Of a DNA stretch of 64,000 bases, positions 9,046 to 17,088 are shown piece by piece. Positions within the stretch are counted from its first letter, which is position 1, and each line of letters starts with the position of its first letter. The stretch comes from Apibacter adventoris (lineage in GTDB: Bacteria > Bacteroidota > Bacteroidia > Flavobacteriales > Weeksellaceae). The translations under genes were made by a program, and so were the position numbers. Where the stretch lies: NCBI RefSeq assembly GCF_002964975.1, contig NZ_PSZM01000034.1, positions 52,433 to 116,432 on the forward strand, given 5' to 3'. The notes beneath the pieces were generated by a model. It saw only the letters and a program-made list of their open reading frames with translations, did not search any database and had not been told where the DNA came from.

Positions 9046-9355
9046 ATGATGAAAACGTTAGTAAGTTATTTTTCCGCGACAGGTATAACAAAGGCTCTAG
9101 CAGATTATGGATGCCGATATATATGAGATAAAGTCCGAAACTCCAATATCGGATTTCCGGTTTGGTGGTATATTGCTCCGATTATCATCAATACTTTTAT
9201 GGAGAGCTACGATTTTTTGGCAAAACAGTAATTCTTTTCGTCACTTCCGGCAGAAGTAGTTTTAGCAAAGCAGTCGAAAATTTGAGAAGATGCTGTTCAC
9301 TAATGACAGTTATCAAAGAAGGCAAGGGTATTTTGTATACGTTCATTCGAAGCTG
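9046..9355 (+). pseudogene. Flavodoxin pseudogene
   Basis: The frame starts MMKTLVSYFSATGITKALAD, the FMN-phosphate loop of a flavodoxin (S-x-T-G-x-T), and then stops early. A shifted frame supplies [12 protein letters not shown], another [20 protein letters not shown] (the W-Y-A-P motif), and another SGRSSFSKAVENL. These pieces are in the right order for a 160-residue flavodoxin, with internal deletions and at least two frameshifts. It follows the CMD-cupin gene by 11 bases and must once have been the last gene of that operon. Confidence 0.8.
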
Positions 9356-9625
9356 AAATAAGAATGAGGACAAAGAGTCTGAAGTATTTTGTTGAAATAC
9401 AGCAACAGTCCCAATACTTTAGGCTTCAATTCTTTGAAAAATTCTATTTTGGTCTGTAGTGTTATCGATTTCAAAACGAGAAAATAATCACGTAGTTCAG
9501 ATAGGCAATATTTGAGGAATTTAACCATTCTGACAGCCTTTTCACGAGATAAATAGCCCTTACAAATCAATCATTTGTGATTCAATATTTATCCTATCCA
9601 TTATTTCGTTGAAAACTGCGTTCAT
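9343..9625 (-). pseudogene. rteC-like regulator remnant (Bacteroides conjugative transposon)
   Basis: Read leftward from an ATG at 9625, the frame gives MNAVFNEIMDRINIESQMI and a stop. It resumes with SREKAVRMVKFLKYCLSEL and IEFFKELKPKVLGLLLYFNKIL. The E-F-F-K-E-x-K-P block followed by a Y/F-x-N/x-K-I helix is the N-terminal signature of RteC, the excision regulator of CTnDOT-type elements. The rest of the gene is gone. It abuts the flavodoxin remnant tail to tail. Confidence 0.65.
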
Positions 9626-9659
9626 ATCACAAAGAATATTTAGCTTCTGAATATGTATT

Positions 9660-10337
9660 TTATAGTTCTTGAAATAAAGATAATAAGCCAATCCCTTCTA
9701 TATCTGGTTTTAATGATAAGAAGTATGCTTGTTGCTCACTTCTTTTTATAAAAGCAGCTCTTAAGCCTGCACATAATGCACCATATACATCCCAATTATG
9801 GGAGGCAACTAACATACATTCTTTTATAGGAGTATTTAAAAGGTATGCAGCTTTAAGATAAACATCCCGATGCGGTTTATAACTTTGGAAGATTTCTGTA
9901 CTAATTTGTTTGTCAAATAAATAATCAATTTTGGCATTTGTTAGTTGTCTTTTTAGTAAATCTTCTGACGAATTAGATAGAGCCACAATCAAGTATCCTT
10001 TTTCTTTGAGTATTTCGAGAGCTTTTAAAACGTCCGGAAATGCCGGTAATGAAGATAGAATATTCAGCAGTTGAGTTGAGGTATCTGCGGTAAAATCAGT
10101 CCTCTTTAAGTTAAACACTACCTTCAAAGCATCTATTGCAATAAGTCCGAAGTTTTTGTAAGTATCGGTAACCGTTGAGACTAATGAGTAATGCAATAGT
10201 TTTGAGAACCATAAGTCGTAAGCATTTTCACCGAATTTATAAGAAAGAAACGATCTTAAAGGGTCGGTGTTTAAAATAGTTTCATTGATATCAAAAAATA
10301 AAACTTTTGGCTTTAAAATAAGTTGATTTGTTTTCAT
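9660..10337 (-). CDS. HAD-family hydrolase, haloacid dehalogenase type II-like
   Basis: 225 residues. Motif I is FFDINETIL with nucleophile Asp16; the D-x-N-E-T form is the type II haloacid dehalogenase variant rather than D-x-D-x-T. Motif II is ALSNSSEDL (about 118-126), with a lysine at YKPHRDVY (motif III) and SHNWDVYGALCAG as motif IV. A helical cap (about 30-95) lies between motifs I and II. It may dehalogenate 2-haloacids or hydrolyse another small substrate. It is downstream of a tetR gene on the same strand and has its own copy of the same operator sequence in front, so it is a likely target of that repressor. Confidence 0.85.
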   Translation of the reverse strand: MKTNQLILKPKVLFFDINETILNTDPLRSFLSYKFGENAYDLWFSKLLHYSLVSTVTDTYKNFGLIAIDALKVVFNLKRTDFTADTSTQLLNILSSLPAFPDVLKALEILKEKGYLIVALSNSSEDLLKRQLTNAKIDYLFDKQISTEIFQSYKPHRDVYLKAAYLLNTPIKECMLVASHNWDVYGALCAGLRAAFIKRSEQQAYFLSLKPDIEGIGLLSLFQEL

Positions 10338-10351
10338 AATATTTATATTTC

Positions 10352-10376
10352 AAAACATACTAATATGTATGTTTTT
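10352..10376 (-). promoter_or_regulatory. Predicted TetR operator upstream of the HAD gene
   Basis: A 25-base near-palindrome: AAAACATAC, two bases, ATATGTATGTTTTT. It matches the site in front of tetR (10998-11022, read in the opposite orientation) at 22 of 25 positions. It ends 15 bases before the HAD start codon. Confidence 0.65.
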
Positions 10377-10388
10377 AATTAAAAAAAA

Positions 10389-10982
10389 TTACAAGCTCAT
10401 TATATATTTTATAATAATCTCAATAAATTCATTAAGTTTGGTATCATTTTCATCAATTTTTCTGATTGTTCTTATACCTTCATATGCACTAATCAAAAAT
10501 AAAGCAGTAGCACTAACATTCGTATCAAAGTTAATCTTCTGTTCTTTTTTAGCTCTGATAAGAATATCTTTGATAGCTTTTTCCCACTCATTTATAGTGT
10601 TCATTAAAGCAGAGTTGTATTGTTTGTAGCTGTTTAATTCTGTAATAAATTTGTTTAAAGGACAACCTAATTCTTTTTCGTTTTTTGTAAAAGATTTAAG
10701 GCGTTTAGAAAAGGTATCACATAATAGTAAGACTGGATCACCTTCTCGATACAGAGGCGAAATCATTGTATCATAAATCCTGCTATGTACTTTAGTCTTA
10801 ATAACAGCCAAAATAAGTTCTTTTTTATCCTTGAAATGATGGTAGAAAGCACCCCGAGATAAATTTACTTTAGTAGTGATATTATCAATACTTGTCTTTT
10901 GTAATCCATTTGTATAAAATAGAATATATGCGGCATCAATAAGTAATTGACGTGTAGATTCTGATTTTTCTTGCTGCTTCAT
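10389..10982 (-). CDS. TetR/AcrR family transcriptional regulator
   Basis: 197 residues. The N-terminal helix-turn-helix (about 12-55) shows the family pattern: TRQLLIDAAYILFYTNGLQ, TSIDNITTKVNLSRGAFYHHF and KDKKELILAVI. The C-terminal ligand domain is all helical, with CDTFSKRLKSF and CPLNKFI. A -7 element (TATATTTG, minus strand, 10987-10994) lies just before the start, and a palindromic operator overlaps the region upstream, so autorepression is likely. The pair with the HAD gene sits between the rteC and integrase remnants and is less G+C-rich than the 5.7-9.0 kb cassette. Confidence 0.9.
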   Translation of the reverse strand: MKQQEKSESTRQLLIDAAYILFYTNGLQKTSIDNITTKVNLSRGAFYHHFKDKKELILAVIKTKVHSRIYDTMISPLYREGDPVLLLCDTFSKRLKSFTKNEKELGCPLNKFITELNSYKQYNSALMNTINEWEKAIKDILIRAKKEQKINFDTNVSATALFLISAYEGIRTIRKIDENDTKLNEFIEIIIKYIMSL

Positions 10983-10997
10983 ATTTCAAATATAACA

Positions 10998-11022
10998 AAA
11001 AATATACATATGTGTATGTTTT
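10998..11022 (-). promoter_or_regulatory. Predicted TetR operator upstream of tetR
   Basis: On the minus strand this reads AAAACATAC, two bases, ATATGTATATTTTT, 22 of 25 identical to the site at 10352-10376. It lies immediately upstream of the tetR -7 element, in the spacer or -33 region, a good place for repression. Confidence 0.65.
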
Positions 11023-11170
11023 TTTGGGATATTTTGTTTACATTTTCCAAGAAGTTATTTGAATAATGGGAAACCTAAGCAAAATAAAGTGCTTTGCTCG
11101 TTTCCCAACCATTACCTATTAAAGATTACTCGCTATTAATTGTCTGTTTTGCTGTTAGATATATTAAAAT

Positions 11171-11756
11171 GTCACAATAGTTGAGAATGCATGCTGACTT
11201 ATATAGATTCCGAGTTTCTTGTTAATGACGCAGCGTGTATCGATGACATTCAGTCCCGAATGTATGGTCATCTTGCAAGGGATATATCTAACACTTTAAT
11301 GTCAGACTATTTTTCGCAATATTTTTCTATAATTACTAATTGGGATATACAACAACTGCACATGGTATTCTATTCCTGTTTTCTGACGTTTAGAAATGAT
11401 CTATTGGCTACTTTCTTCCATCTAATGGATATTATTAATGTTAGGTTCTTCATATCGATATACGAAAGGCCTGTAAATACAGAAATCACAAAATATCCTT
11501 ACTTTTTTTGCTGTCAGACTTTTGATCGTAAGCCATAAATCTCTCCAATTCTTCTTTGCTCAGTGTCTTATGTATGGGGTCTTTCATTAATGTGGCAAAG
11601 TTTGAGAACGGATTGAGAAATAGGATTTTCTGATTTACCGCATTACGGACTATTTTTTTGAAATAAATCAGACAAATGTAGCTTGTTCCGACGCTGAATT
11701 TACGGTTCGTTAGTAAATACCTGTAATAGTCTTCGATATGAGAATCGTCTTCAAAA
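11171..11756 (-). pseudogene. Tyrosine recombinase (conjugative-element integrase) pseudogene
   Basis: Reading leftward, consecutive fragments in changing frames follow the order of a Bacteroidota integrase. IEDYYRYLLTNRKFSVGTSY and ERFMAYD lie at about 11530-11756 (core-binding domain and start of the catalytic domain). VFTGLSYIDMKNLTL lies near 11440-11500, where the catalytic Arg region is expected. RQKTGIEYHVQLL lies near 11360-11400. VINKKLGIYISQHAFSTIVT lies at 11171-11230, matching the H-x-x-R-H-T-F-A-T box with R changed to Q. The N-terminal part and the final Tyr region are missing, and several stops and frameshifts are present. An antisense frame at 11191-11538 is a shadow of this remnant. 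Confidence 0.8.
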
Positions 11757-11837
11757 AATCAATGTGGTTTAATCTTTATACATTGATTATGATTATCAAT
11801 CTGAAGTTGTTAAATTTCATTAATCTGCTTTTATGTT

Positions 11838-11847
11838 GTACATTTGC
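11838..11847 (+). promoter_or_regulatory. metG -7 element that also matches the CTnDOT-type att core
   Basis: GTACATTTGC fits the Bacteroidota -7 consensus TAnnTTTG. It also fits GTANNTTTGC, the 10-base sequence shared by CTnDOT-family attachment sites. It lies about 80 bases beyond the 5' side of the integrase remnant and 38 bases before metG. No -33 TTTG was seen at the usual 19-base spacing. Because the two consensus sequences overlap, one of the roles may be coincidental. Confidence 0.45.
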
Positions 11848-11885
11848 CAAGTTAATAATAAACATTATAAAAATAAATTTATTTC

Positions 11886-13922
11886 ATGAGTAGATATACG
11901 GTAACCTCAGCATTACCTTATGCCAATGGTCCTTTACATATTGGTCATTTAGCCGGAGTTTATATTCCTGCGGATGTATATGTAAGATTTTTAAGAAGAA
12001 AACAACATGAGGTTGTATTTATAGGAGGGTCAGATGAACATGGGATTCCTATAACTATGAGAGCTAAAAAAGAGGGGGTTACCCCTCAGGATATAGTAAA
12101 CCGGTACCATGAATTAATGAAAAAAACATTTTTAGAATTAGGTATTTCATTTGATAATTATTCACGTACCACATCACAAAAACATAAAGAAACTACGCAG
12201 GAATTTTTTCTTAAATTATATCATAATCATAAATTTACAGAAGAAGAGTCAGAACAATATTATGATGAAAAAGCTGGTGAATTTTTAGCAGATAGATATA
12301 TTGTTGGAACTTGTCCTAAATGTGGAAATTCTAATGCTTATGGAGATCAGTGTGAAAAATGTGGTTCAACATTAAGCCCTAGAGAATTAATAGATCCTCA
12401 TTCTATGCTAAGTGGAGAAAAACCTATATTAAAAAAAACCAAACATTGGTATTTACCCTTAGAAAAGTATCAAGATTTTATATCTGACTGGATTTTGAAA
12501 GGTCATAAAGACGATTGGAAGGCCAATGTATATGGTCAGGTGAAATCTTGGTTAGATGATGGTTTGAAACCCAGGGCTATGACCAGGGATTTGGATTGGG
12601 GTATCCCTGTTCCTCTAAAAGATGCACAGGGAAAAGTTTTATATGTATGGTTTGATGCTCCCATAGGATATATATCTTTTACCAAAGAATGGGCGGAAAA
12701 AGAAGGTAAAGATTGGAAGCTTTATTGGAAAGATGCAAATACTAAATTAGTTCATTTTATAGCTAAAGATAATATAGTATTTCATTGTATTATTTTTCCG
12801 GCAATGTTAAAAGCTCATGGAGATTTTATTTTACCATATAACGTTCCGGCAAATGAATTTCTTAATTTAGAAAATGATAAAATTTCCACTTCAAGAAACT
12901 GGGCTGTTTGGGCGCATGAATATTTAGAAGATTTTCCAGGAAAACAAGATACTTTACGTTATGTTTTATTATCTAATGCTCCTGAAACTAAAGATAATAA
13001 CTTTACTTGGATAGATTTTCAAACTAAAAATAATTCCGAATTAGTAGGAGTATTTGGCAATTTTATAAATAGAGTATCTGTACTGATTCATAAATATTAT
13101 AATGGTGAAGTTCCCAATCCAAAAGATCTATCAGAAATTCCTGAATTACAAGAGTTATCTAAAACAGCTCAAAATATTTCAAAATATTTGGAAAAATATG
13201 AATTTAGAAATGGATTAAATTCATTAATAGCTTTAGCAAGAATCGGAAATCAATATTTGCAAGAGCAAGAACCATGGAAAACAATAAAAACAGATCCTAA
13301 AAAAACAGCAAATACCTTATTTGTATCAGTACAAATAGTTGCCTATTTAGCTCAGTTATCAGAACCATTCATGCCATTTACATCAAAAAGAATTATAGAA
13401 GGATTAAATATTTCTTATTATTCATGGAATGATTTAGAAAATGGATGTGAAATTTTAAAAGCAGGACATAAAATAAAGAATATTCCTTTACTATTTGATA
13501 AAATTGAAGATGAACAGATTAATTATCAGATCCAAAAATTAGAAGAAAAGAAAAATAAAAACGTAATGCCTCAGTCCGAGATAGAAACTCAGAAAGATGT
13601 TATTTCTTTTGAAGAATTTGAGAAATTAGACCTTAGAGTAGGGACTATTTTGGAGGCTAAAAGAGTTGAAAAAACAGATAAATTATTAGAATTTAAAATA
13701 GATACAGGAGTTGATATTCGTACAATAGTATCAGGTATAGCAGAAAGTTTTTCTCCTGATGAATTAATAGGAAAACAAGTGACAGTTCTTTTAAATTTAG
13801 CTCCGAGAAAAATAAGAGGAATTGAAAGCAGAGGAATGTTGTTATTAACAAAAAATACCAATGGTAAGTTTTCTTTTTTGGTTCCGGAAGAAATAGTAGA
13901 TAATGGATGTAGAATTAAGTGA
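11886..13922 (+). CDS. metG: Methionyl-tRNA synthetase
   Basis: 678 residues. Charges tRNA-Met with methionine in the cytoplasm. The class I HIGH motif is at H18-I-G-H21. The zinc knuckle CPKC...CEKC has its first Cys at residue 143. The KMSKS loop appears as K332-ISTS, a known variant. An anticodon-binding helical domain follows (about 390-540). The last ~105 residues (FEEFEKLDLRVGTILEA onwards) are the appended EMAP/Trbp111-like tRNA-binding domain that mediates dimerisation. All domains are intact although the promoter region abuts the decayed island. Confidence 0.97.
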   Translation: MSRYTVTSALPYANGPLHIGHLAGVYIPADVYVRFLRRKQHEVVFIGGSDEHGIPITMRAKKEGVTPQDIVNRYHELMKKTFLELGISFDNYSRTTSQKHKETTQEFFLKLYHNHKFTEEESEQYYDEKAGEFLADRYIVGTCPKCGNSNAYGDQCEKCGSTLSPRELIDPHSMLSGEKPILKKTKHWYLPLEKYQDFISDWILKGHKDDWKANVYGQVKSWLDDGLKPRAMTRDLDWGIPVPLKDAQGKVLYVWFDAPIGYISFTKEWAEKEGKDWKLYWKDANTKLVHFIAKDNIVFHCIIFPAMLKAHGDFILPYNVPANEFLNLENDKISTSRNWAVWAHEYLEDFPGKQDTLRYVLLSNAPETKDNNFTWIDFQTKNNSELVGVFGNFINRVSVLIHKYYNGEVPNPKDLSEIPELQELSKTAQNISKYLEKYEFRNGLNSLIALARIGNQYLQEQEPWKTIKTDPKKTANTLFVSVQIVAYLAQLSEPFMPFTSKRIIEGLNISYYSWNDLENGCEILKAGHKIKNIPLLFDKIEDEQINYQIQKLEEKKNKNVMPQSEIETQKDVISFEEFEKLDLRVGTILEAKRVEKTDKLLEFKIDTGVDIRTIVSGIAESFSPDELIGKQVTVLLNLAPRKIRGIESRGMLLLTKNTNGKFSFLVPEEIVDNGCRIK

Positions 13923-14061
13923 ATTTGATAAATAAATAGCTTTTTTATTTAAATTATATATAGAAAACTTCTAATATATACTTATTTTTAGTAGTTTTGC
14001 AAGGAAGAGATTTTCTAATTGCAAAGATCACTAAAATCTTAATCATATAAAACACTAAAAA

Positions 14062-14613
14062 ATGGAATTATTCAATTCAATAAACGAGTTCATATCTCCA
14101 AAATTAGTTCAGGATATTTCTAAAGACTTCAAGGAAGATGAGAGTAAAATTTTATCTGCAATACAAACTACAATTGCAAGTATATTAGAAATTTTAATCG
14201 AAAAAAAAGAAAATAAGAAATTTATTTTATTATTAAAATATGCTGGGAGTTCAGGTTTGCTGTTTAACTTTTCAGATTTATTTAGTGACAAAATTTGCAC
14301 TCAAAATAAAAAAATAGTTTCTAAGTTTATACAATATTTATTTCAGGATAAAAAAGATAAATTTATCAATATTATAAGTTTGGATTCAGGATTATCTAAA
14401 GAAAACGCAAAAAAAATTATTTTCAGAATTATTTTATTATGTGCAGCATTTATAGGAGAAAGTTTATTGTCTGGAATTAATTTTTCTGTATTAAAAAATC
14501 ATATAGAAGATGAAAGATTTAATTTTCAACAATATATTCCGATAGAAATGAATACATTAATAGATAAATTAAAATCATTTTCAACATATAAATTATGGTC
14601 TTCATTATTTTAA
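14062..14613 (+). CDS. DUF937-like hypothetical protein
   Basis: 183 residues, predicted mostly helical and rich in Lys, Ile and Leu. The N-terminal region (LVQDISKDFKEDESKILSAI, about 14-33) resembles the start of DUF937 proteins, followed by a helical block with an AGSSGLLFNFSDL turn. No signal peptide or clear membrane segment was seen. A -7 element TAGTTTTG lies at 13992-13999. Function unknown. Confidence 0.55.
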   Translation: MELFNSINEFISPKLVQDISKDFKEDESKILSAIQTTIASILEILIEKKENKKFILLLKYAGSSGLLFNFSDLFSDKICTQNKKIVSKFIQYLFQDKKDKFINIISLDSGLSKENAKKIIFRIILLCAAFIGESLLSGINFSVLKNHIEDERFNFQQYIPIEMNTLIDKLKSFSTYKLWSSLF

Positions 14614-14704
14614 TGTGATGATGAAATTTATTTATTTTAATACCTAAATTATTATTACAAAATATTATAATTTTATTCCTATACAATGTTGTATTAAAAT
14701 TAGA

Positions 14705-15655
14705 ATGATTCATACAATTGCTTTTTATAATGTAGAAAATTTTTACGTAGGTTTTGATGATAAAAATTCAATAAATAAAAATACATATACATTTTCAGGT
14801 AAGCGCTCATGGACAAGAACTAGATATATAAATAAATTACATCGTATTACTAAAACTCTTGGCTTAATTGGTAGAGAAGAAACAAATAATAGCCCTACAA
14901 TTATAGGTTTATGCGAAATTGAAAATAATAAGGTAATTAAAGATTTGTTAGATTGTTTTCCTAATGGAGAAAATTATAAATATATACATCAGGATTCATT
15001 AGATGAAAGAGGAATAGATACAGCTTTTTTATATAATAAAAAATTTTTTTCTTTAATAGATAACGATTTTATTCGAATTCAAGTTTTTAATTCCGAAGGT
15101 ATCCAAGAATATACAAGAGATATCATTTATGTTCATGGGAAATTATCAAAAATTCCAATTTATTTTTTTGTTTTGCACTTACCTTCTAAAAGAGATCAAG
15201 ACAAAAATAAATTAAAGAGAATATATATACTACATAAATTAAGAGAAAAAATAGATTTAATTTATAAGAATGATTCAAAAGCTAATATTGTGATTATGGG
15301 CGATTTTAACGATAATCCAGAAGCTTCCTACATATATCGGGAATTAAAATGTAAAATGGTTATAGATAAATTATCTTTTAATGATTTTTTTAATCCTTTT
15401 GTCAACTTATACAATAATAATAAATTTAGTGTTGTTTATAAAGGAAAAGGAATGTTATTTGATCAAATTATTTTTTCTCAATCATTTTTTCTTAATAATA
15501 ATAGTAAATATATAAACTCTAACGTTTTTAATGCTCCTTTTTTACAAGATACAGAACGAAAAAAAACAGGAATTCCTTTTAGAACTTATTCAGGGAGCAG
15601 ATATTTAGGAGGGTACAGTGATCATTTTCCTGTATATAGTTTAGTAGAAGTTTAA
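14705..15655 (+). CDS. Endonuclease/exonuclease/phosphatase family protein
   Basis: 316 residues. The fold is identified by its ordered motifs: FYNVENFY (Asn near the N-terminus), GLCEIENNKV (catalytic Glu), IVIMGDFNDNPE (metal and base residues Asp and Asn), and YSDHFPVY (catalytic Asp-His) near the C-terminus. It is a Mg2+-dependent phosphodiesterase of unknown substrate (nucleic acid or phosphoester). No signal peptide is visible, so a cytoplasmic location is likely. It converges on the HTH gene with 4 bases between stops. Confidence 0.88.
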   Translation: MIHTIAFYNVENFYVGFDDKNSINKNTYTFSGKRSWTRTRYINKLHRITKTLGLIGREETNNSPTIIGLCEIENNKVIKDLLDCFPNGENYKYIHQDSLDERGIDTAFLYNKKFFSLIDNDFIRIQVFNSEGIQEYTRDIIYVHGKLSKIPIYFFVLHLPSKRDQDKNKLKRIYILHKLREKIDLIYKNDSKANIVIMGDFNDNPEASYIYRELKCKMVIDKLSFNDFFNPFVNLYNNNKFSVVYKGKGMLFDQIIFSQSFFLNNNSKYINSNVFNAPFLQDTERKKTGIPFRTYSGSRYLGGYSDHFPVYSLVEV

Positions 15656-15659
15656 ATAT

Positions 15660-16016
15660 TTAAAATATTTTTTTAGTATAATTTTTTTTTAAAAAAGCTA
15701 ATATATCTCTTTGCGTATCAAAAATATCATCAATTAAATTTTCTTCATTTTCTTGATTATTATTAATTACATTTTTTTCAGACTCTTTATTCAACATATT
15801 TCCTTTACCGGTTAATAACCAGGTAGGATTTAATTCAGGAAAAGAAGTTAATATTTTCTCAATAGTATCACTATGTAATCCGGAATTATTTTTTCTGGCT
15901 CGTCCTATTAAACCTACAGATAATCCGGCTATGGAGGTAATTTTATTATCGTTAAGATTTTTATATTCCATAAACTCTACTAACCTTTCTATAGTTGTTT
16001 TATTGATATTTTTCAT
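15660..16016 (-). CDS. Small HTH repressor-like protein
   Basis: 118 residues from MKNINKT. An upstream Met at 16103 is possible, but the predicted promoter lies inside that extension, so I prefer 16016. Residues about 8-70 form a helix-turn-helix like the N-terminal domain of phage CI-type repressors (LNDNKITSIAGLSVGLIGRA, then LNPTWLLTGKGNML). The C-terminal S24 peptidase domain of classical CI repressors is absent; the tail is acidic (ENEENLIDDIF). It is transcribed divergently from the hypothetical gene at 16141, with a palindrome between them. Confidence 0.75.
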   Translation of the reverse strand: MKNINKTTIERLVEFMEYKNLNDNKITSIAGLSVGLIGRARKNNSGLHSDTIEKILTSFPELNPTWLLTGKGNMLNKESEKNVINNNQENEENLIDDIFDTQRDILAFLKKNYTKKIF

Positions 16017-16045
16017 AATTTTAATAAAGTATATAGAAAAAATTA

Positions 16046-16070
16046 TATATTTGCATGAATTGCAAATATA
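16046..16070. promoter_or_regulatory. Palindrome with two overlapping divergent -7 elements
   Basis: Arms ATATTTGCA (16047-16055) and TGCAAATAT (16061-16069) are perfect inverted repeats around a 5-base spacer. Each arm carries TATATTTG, the Bacteroidota -7 element, one pointing to each divergent gene. A repressor bound here would block both promoters; the adjacent HTH protein is the obvious candidate. Confidence 0.6.
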
Positions 16071-16140
16071 ATAAAAAATACTTATTATATAGAAAAATAT
16101 CAAAACTAATTAGATTTACTTATAATTATAAAATATTAAA

Positions 16141-16812
16141 ATGGTTAAAGATGATTTTTTAGAAAGAGTGATAAATGTTCTTCAGAAACATGAAAAATTT
16201 GAATATATTGATTTTGAAATTAATATAAATGACGGAGTTTTAAAAATTATTTATCTTATAGAACCTAAATTTCATATTCTTTTTAATGATAAAAATCATT
16301 TTAAAACCAGAGAAGAAGGTGAATCTTATGATATATTTGGAGAAGCTTGTCCCGGGAAATTTTCCTTTAAAGATACTTTTTTATTAATTGATAAAAATGA
16401 AGTTTATATTAAAATTCATGATTGGTTAGATTCTATATGGAAGGAAATATCTACAGAATCACCTTTGAGCCTTTTAGTTGAAGAACAAAAAAATGTAGAA
16501 CAAATATGCGAAAAGTTTGATCATATTGAGGGATATTTTACAACCGATGAATTGTTAAAAATTGATAGAAAGCTTGATGAATTGAAAGAAGAATTTGGGA
16601 TGGAAATTAAAAATATGGTAAGAGATCCTAAATTGTTAGAAGTAGAGTTAACTAAATTGAATAATGATTTCGAAACACTAAAACAAACAGCACCTTATTT
16701 AAAAAGAAAAGGATGGATTAAAAGTTTTACAGGTCGTGTATTACATAATCTAAGTAGATTATTAAAATTACAGCAAAAATCAATTTTAAATTCTTTTTCT
16801 GAAGAAAAATAA
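16141..16812 (+). CDS. Hypothetical protein paired with HTH regulator
   Basis: 223 residues, not recognised. The N-terminal half (1-115) looks like a mixed alpha/beta domain (FEYIDFEININDGVLKIIY, YIKIHDWLDSIWKEI). The C-terminal half is highly charged and helical, probably coiled coil (about 120-200: LLKIDRKLDELKEEFGMEIK, LTKLNNDFETLKQ), ending in a basic segment. No signal peptide or membrane helix. The divergent arrangement with a repressor-like gene and a shared palindromic promoter region suggests tight control. Confidence 0.6.
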   Translation: MVKDDFLERVINVLQKHEKFEYIDFEININDGVLKIIYLIEPKFHILFNDKNHFKTREEGESYDIFGEACPGKFSFKDTFLLIDKNEVYIKIHDWLDSIWKEISTESPLSLLVEEQKNVEQICEKFDHIEGYFTTDELLKIDRKLDELKEEFGMEIKNMVRDPKLLEVELTKLNNDFETLKQTAPYLKRKGWIKSFTGRVLHNLSRLLKLQQKSILNSFSEEK

Positions 16813-17051
16813 TTTTATAAACCTCCATTCAAAACACTAAAATTTTTTTATACTTTCAGTTTAAACAGCTTTTTTATAAATATTATTAAATAATACTATT
16901 TATAATATAGATTTTTATCTATGTTATGTAGAAAGATTATAATCTATATTCACTTACATAATAAACTATTGTAATTCACATAGTTAATTACGTACTAATA
17001 AAAAATGTTATATAATTTTCTATAAAATATTGATAAAAATCATTTATTTAT

Positions 17052-17082
17052 TTTGGTATTTAGAATAAAATCTATATATTTG
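17052..17082 (+). promoter_or_regulatory. Consensus Bacteroidota promoter without a downstream gene
   Basis: TTTG at 17052-17055, 19 bases, then TATATTTG at 17075-17082, an exact match to the -33/-7 consensus and spacing. No protein gene starts downstream before the terminator and the convergent tig gene. Confidence 0.6.
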
Positions 17083-17088
17083 CAGTAT

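Noticed and set aside
8633..9091. Minus-strand 152-residue frame antisense to the CMD-cupin gene
   Set aside because: Shadow of a clear domain-bearing gene on the other strand.
11191..11538. Plus-strand 115-residue frame
   Set aside because: The opposite strand carries integrase fragments in order; this frame has no domain character.
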